Source of the DNA: JAICWP01 sp035278025 | GTDB lineage: Bacteria > Acidobacteriota > Terriglobia > Terriglobales > Acidobacteriaceae | Length of the DNA: 64,000 nucleotides | NCBI GenBank assembly: GCA_035278025.1 | Contig: DATEJK010000177.1 | Span: 1-64,000 of the forward strand | Direction of reading: 5' to 3' | Part shown: one piece after another, positions 44,044 through 53,313 of the stretch | Position numbering within the stretch: the first letter of the stretch is position 1 | Layout: every line of letters starts with the position of its first letter | Notes under the pieces: generated by a model | Databases searched by the model: none | The model's input: only the letters and a program-made list of their open reading frames with translations | What the model was told of the DNA's origin: nothing | Translations under genes and position numbers: made by a program

Positions 44044-44277
44044 ATGCCCATCTTCGAATACATATGCCGCGAGTGCAACCAGCGTTTTGAAGCCCTGGTG
44101 TATGGCGCGCAAAAGCCGGAGTGCCCGCATTGCGGCGGCCGCAAACTGGAAACACAGCTCTCCGTCTTCGCGGTGAGCAGCAAGAGCGGTTCCACTTCCG
44201 CAACAGGTGCCGCCCCTTGCAGCACCTGCGGCGACCCGCGCGGAGCGGGCGCCTGCTCCCTTCCCGATCTGGACTGA
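44044..44277 (+). CDS. FmdB-type zinc-ribbon protein
   Basis: 77 residues from ATG 44044 with GGAG seven bases upstream; TTG 44038 is an alternative. MPIFEYICRECNQRFEALV and PECPHCGGRKLETQLSVF form a CxxC...CxxC zinc ribbon as in FmdB regulatory proteins, followed by a Ser/Gly tail with a third Cys cluster (CSTCG, C). Possible regulator; no DNA site known here. Confidence 0.85.
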   Translation: MPIFEYICRECNQRFEALVYGAQKPECPHCGGRKLETQLSVFAVSSKSGSTSATGAAPCSTCGDPRGAGACSLPDLD

Positions 44278-44451
44278 CCGCCTCCGCGCTGCAGCCCGCA
44301 AGTGGCGGCGCCGCCTTGTTTTACCTCCGGTTACCGAAGGAATCGCAACCCGCTCTCGCCCGTAACTTGGCCCTGCCCGGCGCGCAGGTTACCATTTTTT
44401 CGCAACACTCCCCAGAAGTCCATTGTCATCCCCCAGAAACTCAGGGCCACT

Positions 44452-44781
44452 ATGGACCGCCGTCGGGAACCACGGGTAACAGCCGCTCTTCCGGTTCGCG
44501 TCTGGGGTATTGACGCCTACGACCAGGCCTTCAGCCAGATTGTTTCCGCGCGTAACGTAAGCACGGAGGGCGCGTTGCTCACCGGCATGCGCCACCGGGT
44601 GCGCATGGGCGAAATTCTGGAACTGCAGTACAGCGGGCGCAAAGCCGAGTTTCGCGTGGTCTGGATCTCGGAATCGTCCGATGGCATGCGCTCCCAGGTC
44701 GGCATCAAAAGCCTGCCCTCGGAAAACTCTATCTGGGATGTCAAACTGGAGCAGTGCTGCGAGTTTGTGGGCAACGGCTAG
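44452..44781 (+). CDS. PilZ-domain c-di-GMP receptor
   Basis: 109 residues from ATG 44452. It has the PilZ ligand motifs DRRREPR and NVSTEGALL separated by about 34 residues, then strands ending VGIKSLPSENSIW. Binds c-di-GMP and acts as a small adaptor. The stop is followed three bases later by a CAGTTCTCAGCTGTCAGTTC mini-repeat. Confidence 0.88.
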   Translation: MDRRREPRVTAALPVRVWGIDAYDQAFSQIVSARNVSTEGALLTGMRHRVRMGEILELQYSGRKAEFRVVWISESSDGMRSQVGIKSLPSENSIWDVKLEQCCEFVGNG

Positions 44782-44838
44782 AAACCAGTTCTCAGCTGTC
44801 AGTTCTCAGATCATTCGCCCAATCCCTTTTGACGGTTG

Positions 44839-44863
44839 TATCCTGAGCGCCAGCGAAGGACCT
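44839..44863. repeat. Family A repeat fragment
   Basis: TATCCTGAGCGCCAGCGAAG and GACCT, between the PilZ gene and the aminotransferase gene. Confidence 0.7.
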
Positions 44864-45027
44864 GCTTTTGTCGCGACAGCTACTCCACGCGCAGGGCTTT
44901 GGAAGCGGCGTGGCGGGCACCGGTGGCCACCGGCCTCTGTTACCCTCGCCACAAAAGCACGTAACCTGCGTCACAGCCGGCCCGGTCGCATCTGAAATAA
45001 AGTAGGGAAGAAATACGGAGGAGACGC

Positions 45028-46278
45028 ATGTCCACGCCCTGGGCGCACCGCTTCGCGCAGCGCACCAAAGCCGTCAAAAGCTCCACCATCCGGGAACTGC
45101 TGAAGCTCACGCAGCGGCCGGAAGTAATCTCCTTCGCCGGCGGCCTGCCTGCCCCCGAGGTCTTCCCGGTGGAGCGCTTCCAGAATGCCTGCCAGCGCGT
45201 GCTACAGGCCAAAGGCGCCATGGCCCTGCAGTACAGCGCCTCCGAGGGCTACACCCCCCTGCGTGAGTACCTGGCCCAGAAAATGGCGCGTTACGGCATT
45301 ATCGCCGGCGTGGACAACGTTCTTATCACCAGCGGCTCACAGCAGGCCCTCGACCTGATCGGCAAGCTGCTGATCAATCCCGGCGACCGCGTCCTGCTGG
45401 AGGCCCCCACCTACCTGGGAGCGCTGCAGGCCTTCAACGTCTATGGCTCCGAGTACGTCACTGTCCCCATTGACCAGGACGGCCTGCGCACCGAACACCT
45501 CGATGAGGCCCTGCGCTCCGGCCCCAAGTTCATGTACATCCTGCCCAACTTCCAGAACCCTGGCGGGGTCACGTTGTGCGAACCGCGGCGCCACGAACTG
45601 GTGCTGCTGGCGGATAAATACGGCATTCCCATCATTGAAGATGACCCCTATGGCCAGCTGCGCTTTGAAGGCGAGCACCTTCCGCCCCTGCTGGTGCTGG
45701 ACCGTGAGAACCTGCGCCGCGATGACGGCAAGCTGGGTAACGTAATCTACCTGAGCACCTTCTCCAAGACGCTGGCGCCCGGCATCCGCCTGGGCTGGAT
45801 TGTCGCCCCCCCGGATGTGATCACCAAGCTGGTGCAGCTCAAACAGGGCGCGGACCTGCACAGCAGCACCTTCGACCAGATGGTCGCCTACGAAGTTGTG
45901 CACGACGGCTTTCTCGACGAGCACGTAAAAAAAATTCGCGCCATCTATCGTGAACGTCGCGACGTGATGCTGGCTGCCCTGGCGGAATATTTTCCCCCCG
46001 AGGTCACCTGGACCCATCCCCACGGCGGCCTCTTCCTGTGGGTCACCCTGCCCGAGGGCATGGATATGCAGCATCTGTTCCAGGCGGCAGTGCGGGAAAA
46101 CGTGGCCTTCGTTCCCGGCGACTGCTTCTACCCCGGCGGCGATGAGGGCAACCGCCACATGCGCCTGAATTTCTCCCACTCCACGCCGCAGCAGATCCGC
46201 GAAGGCATTCGCCGCCTGGGCCTGGCGGTGGCGCGGGAGTTGGCGGCACACCACCCCGGCGTGCTGGTGGAACGCTGA
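45028..46278 (+). CDS. PLP-dependent aminotransferase (2-aminoadipate transaminase type)
   Basis: 416 residues with GGAGGA before the ATG. Fold-type I class I aminotransferase: substrate motif VISFAGGLPAPEVFPVERF, GSQQALDLIGKLLINPGD, Asp of IIEDDPYGQLR and PLP Lys in YLSTFSKTLAPGIRLGW, close to LysN and MocR aminotransferase domains without the GntR part. Acts on amino acids with aromatic, adipate or branched side chains; substrate not certain. Confidence 0.92.
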   Translation: MSTPWAHRFAQRTKAVKSSTIRELLKLTQRPEVISFAGGLPAPEVFPVERFQNACQRVLQAKGAMALQYSASEGYTPLREYLAQKMARYGIIAGVDNVLITSGSQQALDLIGKLLINPGDRVLLEAPTYLGALQAFNVYGSEYVTVPIDQDGLRTEHLDEALRSGPKFMYILPNFQNPGGVTLCEPRRHELVLLADKYGIPIIEDDPYGQLRFEGEHLPPLLVLDRENLRRDDGKLGNVIYLSTFSKTLAPGIRLGWIVAPPDVITKLVQLKQGADLHSSTFDQMVAYEVVHDGFLDEHVKKIRAIYRERRDVMLAALAEYFPPEVTWTHPHGGLFLWVTLPEGMDMQHLFQAAVRENVAFVPGDCFYPGGDEGNRHMRLNFSHSTPQQIREGIRRLGLAVARELAAHHPGVLVER

Positions 46279-46454
46279 ACCCACCCTTTGGTGAGTGACG
46301 CTCTGTTCTGAAGAGTAGGGTTTTTCCTGGTGAGCCCCACAGATTCGTCCTATCAGTGCGGAAACACCCCCAGGGATGACTCCGCGACCCCAAACGGATG
46401 ACACCGCGGCTCCAGACGCCTCTGTGTCCTCTGTGGTGAAAAATATCGTTTGAA

Positions 46455-47108
46455 CTAAGCCTTGGGCGCGCTAGTCCGCCGCAATAGGTTGGGCAATTCT
46501 TTCACGATGTACGCCGTCACCGCCGAAACCAGCGACCCCACCGCCGTCATCAGCAGCGAGCTGCCGTATTTCACATACCAGGCGGGTCCGGAATCAGGCA
46601 CCAGCGTGCTCATTCCCTGCCAGTTCATGCCCAGGTCGCCGCTGCGCCGCGGGATCACTTGCAGGTTCACCTGGCTGTCCTGGGGAAAATCTCCGGTGAC
46701 TATGCCGTTATTGTCGTAGCCTTCGTCGGAGGTCACCCTCACCTTTACCGTATGCCGCCCGGCGGAGACCGGCATCATGCGCGAGAAGCTGCCTCCAATC
46801 CCCGCGGGCAGCAGTCCAAACCGCCGCCGCTCCGAGCCCACAACGTGCTCCGAGCACGCCAGATCCCCGTCCACCCATACCGATACCTGGGCGGAACGAA
46901 AACTGTGCTGCATCTGCACTTTAAGCGTGGCACTGCCCCCCGCCAGATGCATCAGCAATGCAATCACGAATACGGCCCCGGCGGTGCTGCCTACAAAACC
47001 CACGGGATGCTTGCGAATAAGGGTAATGCCTCGTTGCAGTGCGCCCTGGGCGGATGCCTGCCAGGAAGCGCCGGCTGGGACCGGCGGAGTTGTGGTTACG
47101 GAACCCAT
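46455..47108 (-). CDS. Membrane-anchored protein, unknown function
   Basis: 217 residues. One membrane segment near residues 37-56 (FVGSTAGAVFVIALLMHLAG) and another near the C-terminus (SSLLMTAVGSLVSAVTAYIV); between them about 110 residues of beta-rich sequence (AQVSVWVDGDLACSEHVVGS; PVSAGRHTVKVRVTSDEGYD) that looks like an Ig-like domain exposed outside. No family recognised. The stop of the next minus-strand gene is 150 bp upstream. Confidence 0.6.
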   Translation of the reverse strand: MGSVTTTPPVPAGASWQASAQGALQRGITLIRKHPVGFVGSTAGAVFVIALLMHLAGGSATLKVQMQHSFRSAQVSVWVDGDLACSEHVVGSERRRFGLLPAGIGGSFSRMMPVSAGRHTVKVRVTSDEGYDNNGIVTGDFPQDSQVNLQVIPRRSGDLGMNWQGMSTLVPDSGPAWYVKYGSSLLMTAVGSLVSAVTAYIVKELPNLLRRTSAPKA

Positions 47109-47258
47109 GGCAGCTCAATTGTGCCGCGACTCCTGACCTTGGCTCCAGTTACCGAAGTGCTAATTCAGCTCCTAGGCGCTGAACTTCCAGCTGCTAGCAG
47201 CAGCTAAACAGCCAGGAACAGTCGGGCAGCAGACAGTTCCTTTATGGGCAATCCCGCG

Positions 47259-49322
47259 TCAACTCTTGCCCGCTGCCGTCACCACTGCCTCTGTCTTCAA
47301 ATCCCCCACCAGCCTCCGCCGCAACAGCTCCGTGATGGTTGCCGGGTCGGCGGGATGGGCAAAGTAATAACCTTGCGCCAGTTCACACCCCAATTCGGTA
47401 AGCTGCTTGGCCTGCTCCGCCGTCTCCACCCCTTCCGCCACCACTTTCAGCCCCAGGTTATGGGCCAGGGTAATGATGATGCGTACTATTTCCAGCGCTT
47501 CCTTGTCGCGATCCATTCCGGAAATAAAGCTGCGGTCAATCTTCAGCGAGTCCACCGGCAGGCGCTGCAGGCGGCTGAGGGAGGAGTAGCCGGTGCCGAA
47601 ATCGTCAATGCTCAGGCCTACCCCCAGCGCCTTGAACTTGGCCAGCACGTCGGCGGCTTCGGCGTCGCCCATGGCGATGGTCTCCATCACCTCCAGTTGC
47701 AGGCTGCCCGACTGCAGGCCGCTCTGCTGCAAGGTGGAGCGGATGGCCGCCGGCAGTTCCGGCCGGCCAAACTCCGGCGGCGAAATGTTCACGCTCATCA
47801 CCAGCGGCGGCTGCGCCGGAAACTCCGTCTGCCACGACCGCAGCTGCGCGCATGCCTGGCGCAGCAGCACTTTGTTCATCGCGTTGATGAGCCCGGTTTC
47901 GCAGGCCACGGGAAGGAACTCGCCGGGCGCCACCAGCCCTTGCGGCCGCCGCCACCGCACCAGCGCCTCGAAGCCGGCGATCGTGCCTCCCTGCAGCCAC
48001 ACGATCGGCTGGTAATGGTTGATCAGTTCGCCCCTTTCCAACCCTTTGCGCAGGTCGGTTTCCAGCCGCAGCCGCTGCACCGCGGTGACGTACATGGCGG
48101 TGTCGAAGACTTCACAGCGCGCTTTGCCCGCCCGCTTGGCCCGATACATGGCGATTTCCGCGTCCCGCAGCACTTCTTCTGCGGCGCTGCGCGCGGTCGT
48201 GCTCAGCGCGATTCCAATGCTGGCCGAAACCACCATCTCCTGCTTGTTGACCAAAAACGGAATCGCCAGCCGGCCCTGGATTCGCTCCGCCACCCGCACC
48301 GCGTCGCTGGGTCCCCCAATGTCATCCAGCACCACCGTGAACTCGTCGCCCCCAATCCGTGCCAGGCTTTCGTCAGCGCCGCTGGAAGTATCGCCCCCGG
48401 TGCTGCGCGCTACCGTGTCGCTCCGGCGCAATGACTTGCTTAGCCGCTGCCCGATCTGCACCAGCAACTCGTCGCCCGCGCTGTGGCCCAGGCTGTCGTT
48501 CACCACCTTGAATTCGTCCAGGTCAATGAACAGCACCGCGAATTTGTAAGTGGCATGGCGCTTGGCCATGTCCAGGGCGTGCTGCAGGCGGCTGAGAAAC
48601 AGCGCCCGGTTGGGCAGGTTGGTAAGCCCGTCGTAGAACGCGTTGTGAGCCAGCGCCTCCTCCGCCCGCTTGCGCTCGGTGACGTCCCGGTTCACGATCA
48701 CCAGTTGCTCGATTTCGCCCTTGGAATTGCGGATGGCGCTGGCCGTGGACTCCAGTATCCGCCACGTCCCGTCCTTGTGCCGCATGCGGTACTCCAGCTG
48801 CTGCCCTCTCCCCGTTCTGCGCGCCTTTTCCGCCGCCTCCAATACCCGCTGCTGGTCATCCGGATGTACTTGCTCCAGCGAAGAAGTGGTCTGCAGTTCC
48901 TCCAACGAGTAGCCCAGAACCTTGCTGTACGCCGGGCTGTTATAGAGCCGCCGCCCCGACTTGTCCACCAGCGCGATCATGTCGGCGGCGTTCTCGCTGA
49001 TCAGCCGGAACAACTGCTCGCGTTCCGCCAGCTGCCAGCGGGTTTGCTGCAGTTGCCGGTGCTGGTAAATGGTATACAGATCAAACATCAGCACCAGCGC
49101 CGCCAGCGCCCGCACCCAATCGTGCAGATCCGACCAGTAGGTGTTGTAGGGCTGGAAGGGAAACCACGGGAAGGTAAAAGAAATGATGCCCGCCGTCAGC
49201 AGCAGGGTCACGCCCACCGCGAACACCCACAGCCACCACTCCCGGCCCTCGATGCGCCGCATCTCCGCGGGCAAAGGTGCGCCCAGGCTTAGGTTGGCGG
49301 CGCGCACTCGGTCCTTGGCCAT
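47259..49322 (-). CDS. Membrane PAS-GGDEF-EAL bifunctional c-di-GMP enzyme
   Basis: 687 residues. Two membrane segments (about 30-53 and 68-88), PAS domain (ENAADMIALVDKSGRRLYNS), GGDEF domain with intact IGGDEFTVVLDD and an insertion STGGDTSSGADESLA just before it, then EAL domain with GFEALVRWRRPQG, DDFGTGYSSLSRL and KIDRSFI. Both motifs look catalytic, so it may make or break c-di-GMP depending on the sensor. Terminal part ends VVTAAGKS. Confidence 0.93.
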   Translation of the reverse strand: MAKDRVRAANLSLGAPLPAEMRRIEGREWWLWVFAVGVTLLLTAGIISFTFPWFPFQPYNTYWSDLHDWVRALAALVLMFDLYTIYQHRQLQQTRWQLAEREQLFRLISENAADMIALVDKSGRRLYNSPAYSKVLGYSLEELQTTSSLEQVHPDDQQRVLEAAEKARRTGRGQQLEYRMRHKDGTWRILESTASAIRNSKGEIEQLVIVNRDVTERKRAEEALAHNAFYDGLTNLPNRALFLSRLQHALDMAKRHATYKFAVLFIDLDEFKVVNDSLGHSAGDELLVQIGQRLSKSLRRSDTVARSTGGDTSSGADESLARIGGDEFTVVLDDIGGPSDAVRVAERIQGRLAIPFLVNKQEMVVSASIGIALSTTARSAAEEVLRDAEIAMYRAKRAGKARCEVFDTAMYVTAVQRLRLETDLRKGLERGELINHYQPIVWLQGGTIAGFEALVRWRRPQGLVAPGEFLPVACETGLINAMNKVLLRQACAQLRSWQTEFPAQPPLVMSVNISPPEFGRPELPAAIRSTLQQSGLQSGSLQLEVMETIAMGDAEAADVLAKFKALGVGLSIDDFGTGYSSLSRLQRLPVDSLKIDRSFISGMDRDKEALEIVRIIITLAHNLGLKVVAEGVETAEQAKQLTELGCELAQGYYFAHPADPATITELLRRRLVGDLKTEAVVTAAGKS

Positions 49323-49423
49323 TCTGGGTTGTCTGTGACTAGAGGGATTGTAGGGCGAGGAGAGAACGAGGAACGGTTACCAAGGTAGCCGCGGTCCCCT
49401 CGCCATTCTCATTTCCGGAAGCA

Positions 49424-49480
49424 ATGTCATCCTGAGTGAGCGGAATCGAGCGCAGCAAAATGAGCGCGAGTCGAAGGACG
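49424..49480. repeat. Family A repeat
   Basis: ATGTCATCCTGAGTGAGCGG ... GAGTCGAAGGACG. It lies within a 300-bp gap (49323-49622) in which I find no gene. Confidence 0.7.
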
Positions 49481-49622
49481 CTGTGCTTGCTCCAGCGCGG
49501 GGCGAGAATCGTCAATCGAAAATCAAACTTTCGTGGCGCGGGCGCCCCGCCCGCGAACGCTTTGAGACACCATGGCCGCGTCCACCGCACTCTGCTCGAA
49601 ACTCGAAACTGGAAACTCGAAA

Positions 49623-50864
49623 CTACTCATACCTCAGCGCCTCAATCGGATCCAGCCGCGCCGCTTTTACCGCCGGAATCATCCCGCTCACGATGCCCAC
49701 CAACCCCAATATCAGCGCCGCCGCCAGCAGCGTGCTCGCGTTGATGGTCAGGTGAATGTCGCCCTCGGAGGCGTCTTCGATGAACGCGCTCCACAAGGTA
49801 AGCGAGCCTACTGACCATGAAACCAGATAAGCCAGCGCCACTCCCGCCAGCCCGCCCAAAAGCGTGATCGCCAGCGCCTCCGCCAGAAACTGAACCAGAA
49901 TGTGCCGCTTGCGCGCCCCCAGCGCCTTCTCCACCCCGATCTCCCGCGTGCGCTGCGTCACCGAGACCAGCATGATGTTCATCAGCCCCACGCCCCCAAT
50001 GCCCAGCGTCAACAGCCCTATAAATCCCAGCAGCACCTTGATGCCCACGGTGATAATGCGCAGTTCCTTGAATTCTTCGATGCTGTCGAAAACAAACACC
50101 GCCCGCCGGTCTTCGGGATTGAAGTTGTGGTGGAAAGCCAGCGATTGCCGCACTGCCTTGGCTACCCGCGCGTGCTCCGGCCCTTCGTACTCCAGCACTA
50201 TGTCGTCAATGTGGTAGCTGTCCCGCAGGTCGCCCACGGCGCTGAAGGGCACGTAGATCTTGCCGTTGGTGTTGTCGTCTCCGTTCTGAATCAGCCGCCT
50301 CAGTACCCCGATCACGGTGTAGGAGATGCCGTCCACACGAATGGTCTCGCCCAGTGCCTCGCGCCCGGAAAACAGCTTCTTCTTTACGTCCGCCCCCAGC
50401 ACCGCTACCCGCGTGTGCGTGTAGTCGTCCTGGTTGCTGAAAAAGCTGCCCTCCGCCACGTCCAGGCGGCGAATGCGCTGGAACGCGGAATAAACTCCGG
50501 CCACCTGGAACAGCGCCGAGCGGTTCAGATACGCCGCCGTGCACTGCTTGGCCGCCTCCGGGGAAATCCGTTTCAGGAACGGAACCTCGTTGCGCAGGTA
50601 TTCCAGGTCCTCGGTGGTCAGCTTCACTTCCACTCCCGCCTTGCTGCCCCCCGCCTGCATGGAGGTGTGGCCGGGGAAAACCGCCACCATGTTGCCGGAA
50701 AAAGTCTCGAAGGCCACCATCAGTCCGCGCTCGAAACCCGCGCCGTAGGCCAGCAGCAGCACCACCGTGGCGATGCCCCACGCCATGCCCAGCATGGTGA
50801 GCAGGCTGCGCCGCCGGTTGTAGCGCAGCGCCCCGTACGCCTGTTTGAGCAGATCGCCGGTCAT
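49623..50864 (-). CDS. MacB/FtsX-type ABC transporter permease (second gene)
   Basis: 413 residues from ATG 50864, starting one base after the stop of the preceding permease; the frame extends further but overlaps it. N-terminal helix (SLLTMLGMAWGIATVVLLLA), a periplasmic MacB_PCD domain, and an FtsX C-terminus (LTLGIGGVGLMNIMLVSVTQ, RTREIGVEKALGARKRHILV, ending LDPIEALRYE). Permease half of a macrolide/lipoprotein-type efflux transporter. No ATPase or adaptor gene is next to it. The stop is followed at once by TTTCGAGTTTCC mini-repeats. Confidence 0.9.
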   Translation of the reverse strand: MTGDLLKQAYGALRYNRRRSLLTMLGMAWGIATVVLLLAYGAGFERGLMVAFETFSGNMVAVFPGHTSMQAGGSKAGVEVKLTTEDLEYLRNEVPFLKRISPEAAKQCTAAYLNRSALFQVAGVYSAFQRIRRLDVAEGSFFSNQDDYTHTRVAVLGADVKKKLFSGREALGETIRVDGISYTVIGVLRRLIQNGDDNTNGKIYVPFSAVGDLRDSYHIDDIVLEYEGPEHARVAKAVRQSLAFHHNFNPEDRRAVFVFDSIEEFKELRIITVGIKVLLGFIGLLTLGIGGVGLMNIMLVSVTQRTREIGVEKALGARKRHILVQFLAEALAITLLGGLAGVALAYLVSWSVGSLTLWSAFIEDASEGDIHLTINASTLLAAALILGLVGIVSGMIPAVKAARLDPIEALRYE

Positions 50865-50865
50865 G

Positions 50866-52113
50866 TTATTCCTGCCGCAGCGCCTCCACCGGCTCCAGCC
50901 TGGCCGCCCTGCTCGCCGGATATAGGCCGGCCGCGATCCCCGCCGCCGCCAGCGCCAGAATCGCCGCCAGCGCCGAGAGCGGCACAATGCGCGGCGTATC
51001 GAATCCTTCCGGCGCCGGCAGCGTGCCCAGAGCCGTGACCAGCCCGTAAGTGATCGTGGCCCCAATCCCGCCGCTCAGCCCCGTCAGAAACGCGCCCTCC
51101 AGAAAGAATTGCATCAGAATGTCGCGCCGGGTCGCCCCCAGCGCCTTGCGCAGCCCGATTTCCCGCGTGCGCTCGCTCACCGACACCAGCATGATGTTGA
51201 TGATCCCAATCGCGCCCAGGGCCAGCGTCACCAGCCCCACCGCGCCCAGAAATGAATCCATGGCGTCGAAAATCAGCCCCACCCGCCGCGAGCCCTCAAT
51301 CGTGTCCCAGTCTTCAAATGCATCCTCGGATTTCGCGCTGAAGTTGTGCCGCCGCGCGATCACCTGATGCACTTCCTGCTTCGCCGCCAGGTGCTCTTCC
51401 CGCGTGCGCGGCTGGTAGTTCAGAAACGAAACCGCGTCTTCGCTGTTCTGCTCCTTCAGCGGAAACAGCACCCGCATCGTATTCAGCGGCATGAATATGC
51501 GGATGTTGGTGCCGTTGTGCCCTTCCTTCCCCAGTTGCGCCAGCACCCCGATTACCTTGAACTCCGCGCCATTGAGCAGGATGGTGTTGCCCACTGCCGC
51601 CCGCCCGGGAAACATGTCCTTGAGCAGTTCCCAGCCCACCACCGCCACCCGCCGCCGTTCGTTGTTGTCCTCATCGTTAATCCAGCGTCCGTTGCCCACC
51701 GGCACATTGCGGATCTGGTTGTAATCCGGGGTTACCCCGAACACCTGGCCGTTGGTGCTGCGGTAGTCGCTGCTGGCGCGGATGTCGTCCCGCTCCAGCA
51801 CCGGCGAAATGGCGCCTATGTGCTGCGCCTCCCCCCGGATGGCCAGGTAATCTCCGTAGGTGATGTGGTACGGCTGCGCCGAGGCCAGGCTGCCTTCCAC
51901 CGCCGGAATCCGGCCCGGGAAGCTGAACATGATGTTGCGGCCCAGCTCCGCCAGGTTCTTTTCCTGTCCCGAACGGAAGCCCTCCCCCAGCCCCACCAGC
52001 AGCAGCAGCGAGCCCACTCCCCAGGCAATACCGAACATGGTAAGAAACGAGCGCAGCTTGTGCGCCCACAGGGTTTGCAGCGATTGCCGCAGGATTTCCT
52101 TCAGTAGATTCAT
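50866..52113 (-). CDS. MacB/FtsX-type ABC transporter permease (first gene)
   Basis: 415 residues from ATG 52113 (MNLLKEILRQSLQTLWAHKL). N-terminal helix SFLTMFGIAWGVGSLLLLVG, periplasmic domain, and FtsX region (VTLALGAIGIINIMLVSVSE, RTREIGLRKALGATRRDILM, ending RLEPVEALRQE). Paralogue of the next gene; the two probably form a heterodimeric permease. The ATP-binding subunit and membrane fusion protein must be elsewhere. Confidence 0.9.
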   Translation of the reverse strand: MNLLKEILRQSLQTLWAHKLRSFLTMFGIAWGVGSLLLLVGLGEGFRSGQEKNLAELGRNIMFSFPGRIPAVEGSLASAQPYHITYGDYLAIRGEAQHIGAISPVLERDDIRASSDYRSTNGQVFGVTPDYNQIRNVPVGNGRWINDEDNNERRRVAVVGWELLKDMFPGRAAVGNTILLNGAEFKVIGVLAQLGKEGHNGTNIRIFMPLNTMRVLFPLKEQNSEDAVSFLNYQPRTREEHLAAKQEVHQVIARRHNFSAKSEDAFEDWDTIEGSRRVGLIFDAMDSFLGAVGLVTLALGAIGIINIMLVSVSERTREIGLRKALGATRRDILMQFFLEGAFLTGLSGGIGATITYGLVTALGTLPAPEGFDTPRIVPLSALAAILALAAAGIAAGLYPASRAARLEPVEALRQE

Positions 52114-52423
52114 AGGCTGGCCGCGATGGGGCCCCTCCGGCGCAGACCTGCACACCTTCAGATACGCGGCGGACAAATCCTAAGTTCCACCCTTATTGTG
52201 ATACGCCGGAACGCTACAGGTATGTGACGAAGCCTGAGGGGGTTGGATAGCAGGAGGGCGCGGGTTTCAACGTTTCAGTGTTTGAAGGTTTCAGGGTTTC
52301 CAGGTTTCCAGGGTTTCAAGGTTCCATGGTTTCATGGATGGTATCGAAGCTTCTCAGGACCTGCGGGTTGAAAAGCCTAAGCTCTAATCCGGCAAATGTC
52401 TCCCCTCAGCTCTAATCTTAGCC

Positions 52424-52480
52424 ATGTCATCCTGAGGGCGCGCGACCCGAACTTGTGAGGGGAGCGCAACCGAAGGACCT
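52424..52480. repeat. Family A repeat with long spacer
   Basis: ATGTCATCCTGAGGGCGCGC ... CGAAGGACCT. It lies in a 606-bp gap (52114-52719) that also contains a GTTTC-rich stretch at 52265-52335 and the family B element; no gene is seen in the gap. Confidence 0.7.
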
Positions 52481-52540
52481 ATGCATTTGTTGCAGGATCA
52501 CTGAACTGCAAAGACAGTTGCTTTCTCCACGCCGTGGCAA

Positions 52541-52704
52541 GTTTTGGTTTTGACTCTGTGGCCCGCACGCCCTCGCCCGCGAACCTATGCTTTCAACTCG
52601 CCGTGGAAGCGCCCGGCTTTAGCCGGGCGAACAGGATGGCTTAGAAACTGGGCTTTAGCCCTCGTGGTTTCTGGCCCGCACGCCCTCGCCCGCGAGCGCT
52701 TTTC
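52541..52704. repeat. Family B repeat (about 90-bp core between direct repeats)
   Basis: A core holding hairpins CGCCCGGC-TTTA-GCCGGGCG and GGGC-TTTA-GCCC is bounded by a 24-bp direct repeat at 52559-52582 and 52672-52695. Related copies occur near 53.6 and 60.3 kb. Confidence 0.75.
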
Positions 52705-52719
52705 TGAAACCTTGAAACC

Positions 52720-53313
52720 TCAAAGAGGTTGCGCGTGCTGCTTCCCAACTACCGGTTCTTCCTCCACCACCACCGTTTCCTTTCCCATGCGCCTCCCCAC
52801 CTCCACCGCCGTGGCCAGCGTGGCTTCACTGGTCTCCACTCCGCGCACAATCTCCAGCCGCTTCACGGTGTCCACCGGGTTGAAAAAGCGCATGCCCACG
52901 CACAACGCTCCGCGATAGGTGACGGAAGCAATCTCGCTGACGCTCAGGCTAGAGGTATTCGTAGCCAGGATGGTGGCGGGACGGCAAATCTTGTCCAGCA
53001 GGGTAAAAATTTCAATCTTCGATTCCAGTTCGTCGGGGATGGCTTCAATCACCAGCTCCGCCTGCCGCGCCGCCTCTTCCACCGAGCGCGCGAATTCCAG
53101 CCGCCCCATCACCGCCGCCGCCTCGGCCGCGACCACCTCTCCCAACCGCACCGCCTTCTCCAGGCGGCCGCGGATTTCGCTTTCCGCCTGCCGCAGGTCG
53201 GCGGAAAGAATGTCTTCCAGGATGGTGCGATAGCCGCCCTGCGCCGCCGTCTGCGCGATGCCCCGCCCAAGAGTGCCCGCCCCAATCACGGCCACGGTGC
53301 GGACTTCGCCCAC
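52720..53313 (-). CDS. Truncated 3-hydroxyacyl-CoA dehydrogenase (NAD-binding half only)
   Basis: 197 residues from GTG 53313, which overlaps the upstream stop. The Rossmann motif VAVIGAGTLGRGIAQTAAQG and catalytic region ILATNTSSLSVSEIA, GMRFFNPV (Ser/Asn and His-type region) are typical of the FadB/Hbd family. The helical C-terminal dimerisation domain is absent: after RRMGKETVVVEEEP the frame ends in unrelated residues and stops at the edge of a GTTTC mini-repeat. May be a pseudogene or a stand-alone domain; I prefer truncation. Confidence 0.8.
   Translation of the reverse strand: MGEVRTVAVIGAGTLGRGIAQTAAQGGYRTILEDILSADLRQAESEIRGRLEKAVRLGEVVAAEAAAVMGRLEFARSVEEAARQAELVIEAIPDELESKIEIFTLLDKICRPATILATNTSSLSVSEIASVTYRGALCVGMRFFNPVDTVKRLEIVRGVETSEATLATAVEVGRRMGKETVVVEEEPVVGKQHAQPL

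Noticed and set aside
47190..47206. AGCTGC...GCAGCT palindrome between 46455 gene and GGDEF-EAL gene
   Set aside because: No T-run and simple sequence; likely chance.
52265..52335. GTTTC-rich stretch resembling a CRISPR-like array
   Set aside because: Units are 7-10 bp, imperfect and without unique spacers; no cas genes are near. It is a run of mini-repeats.
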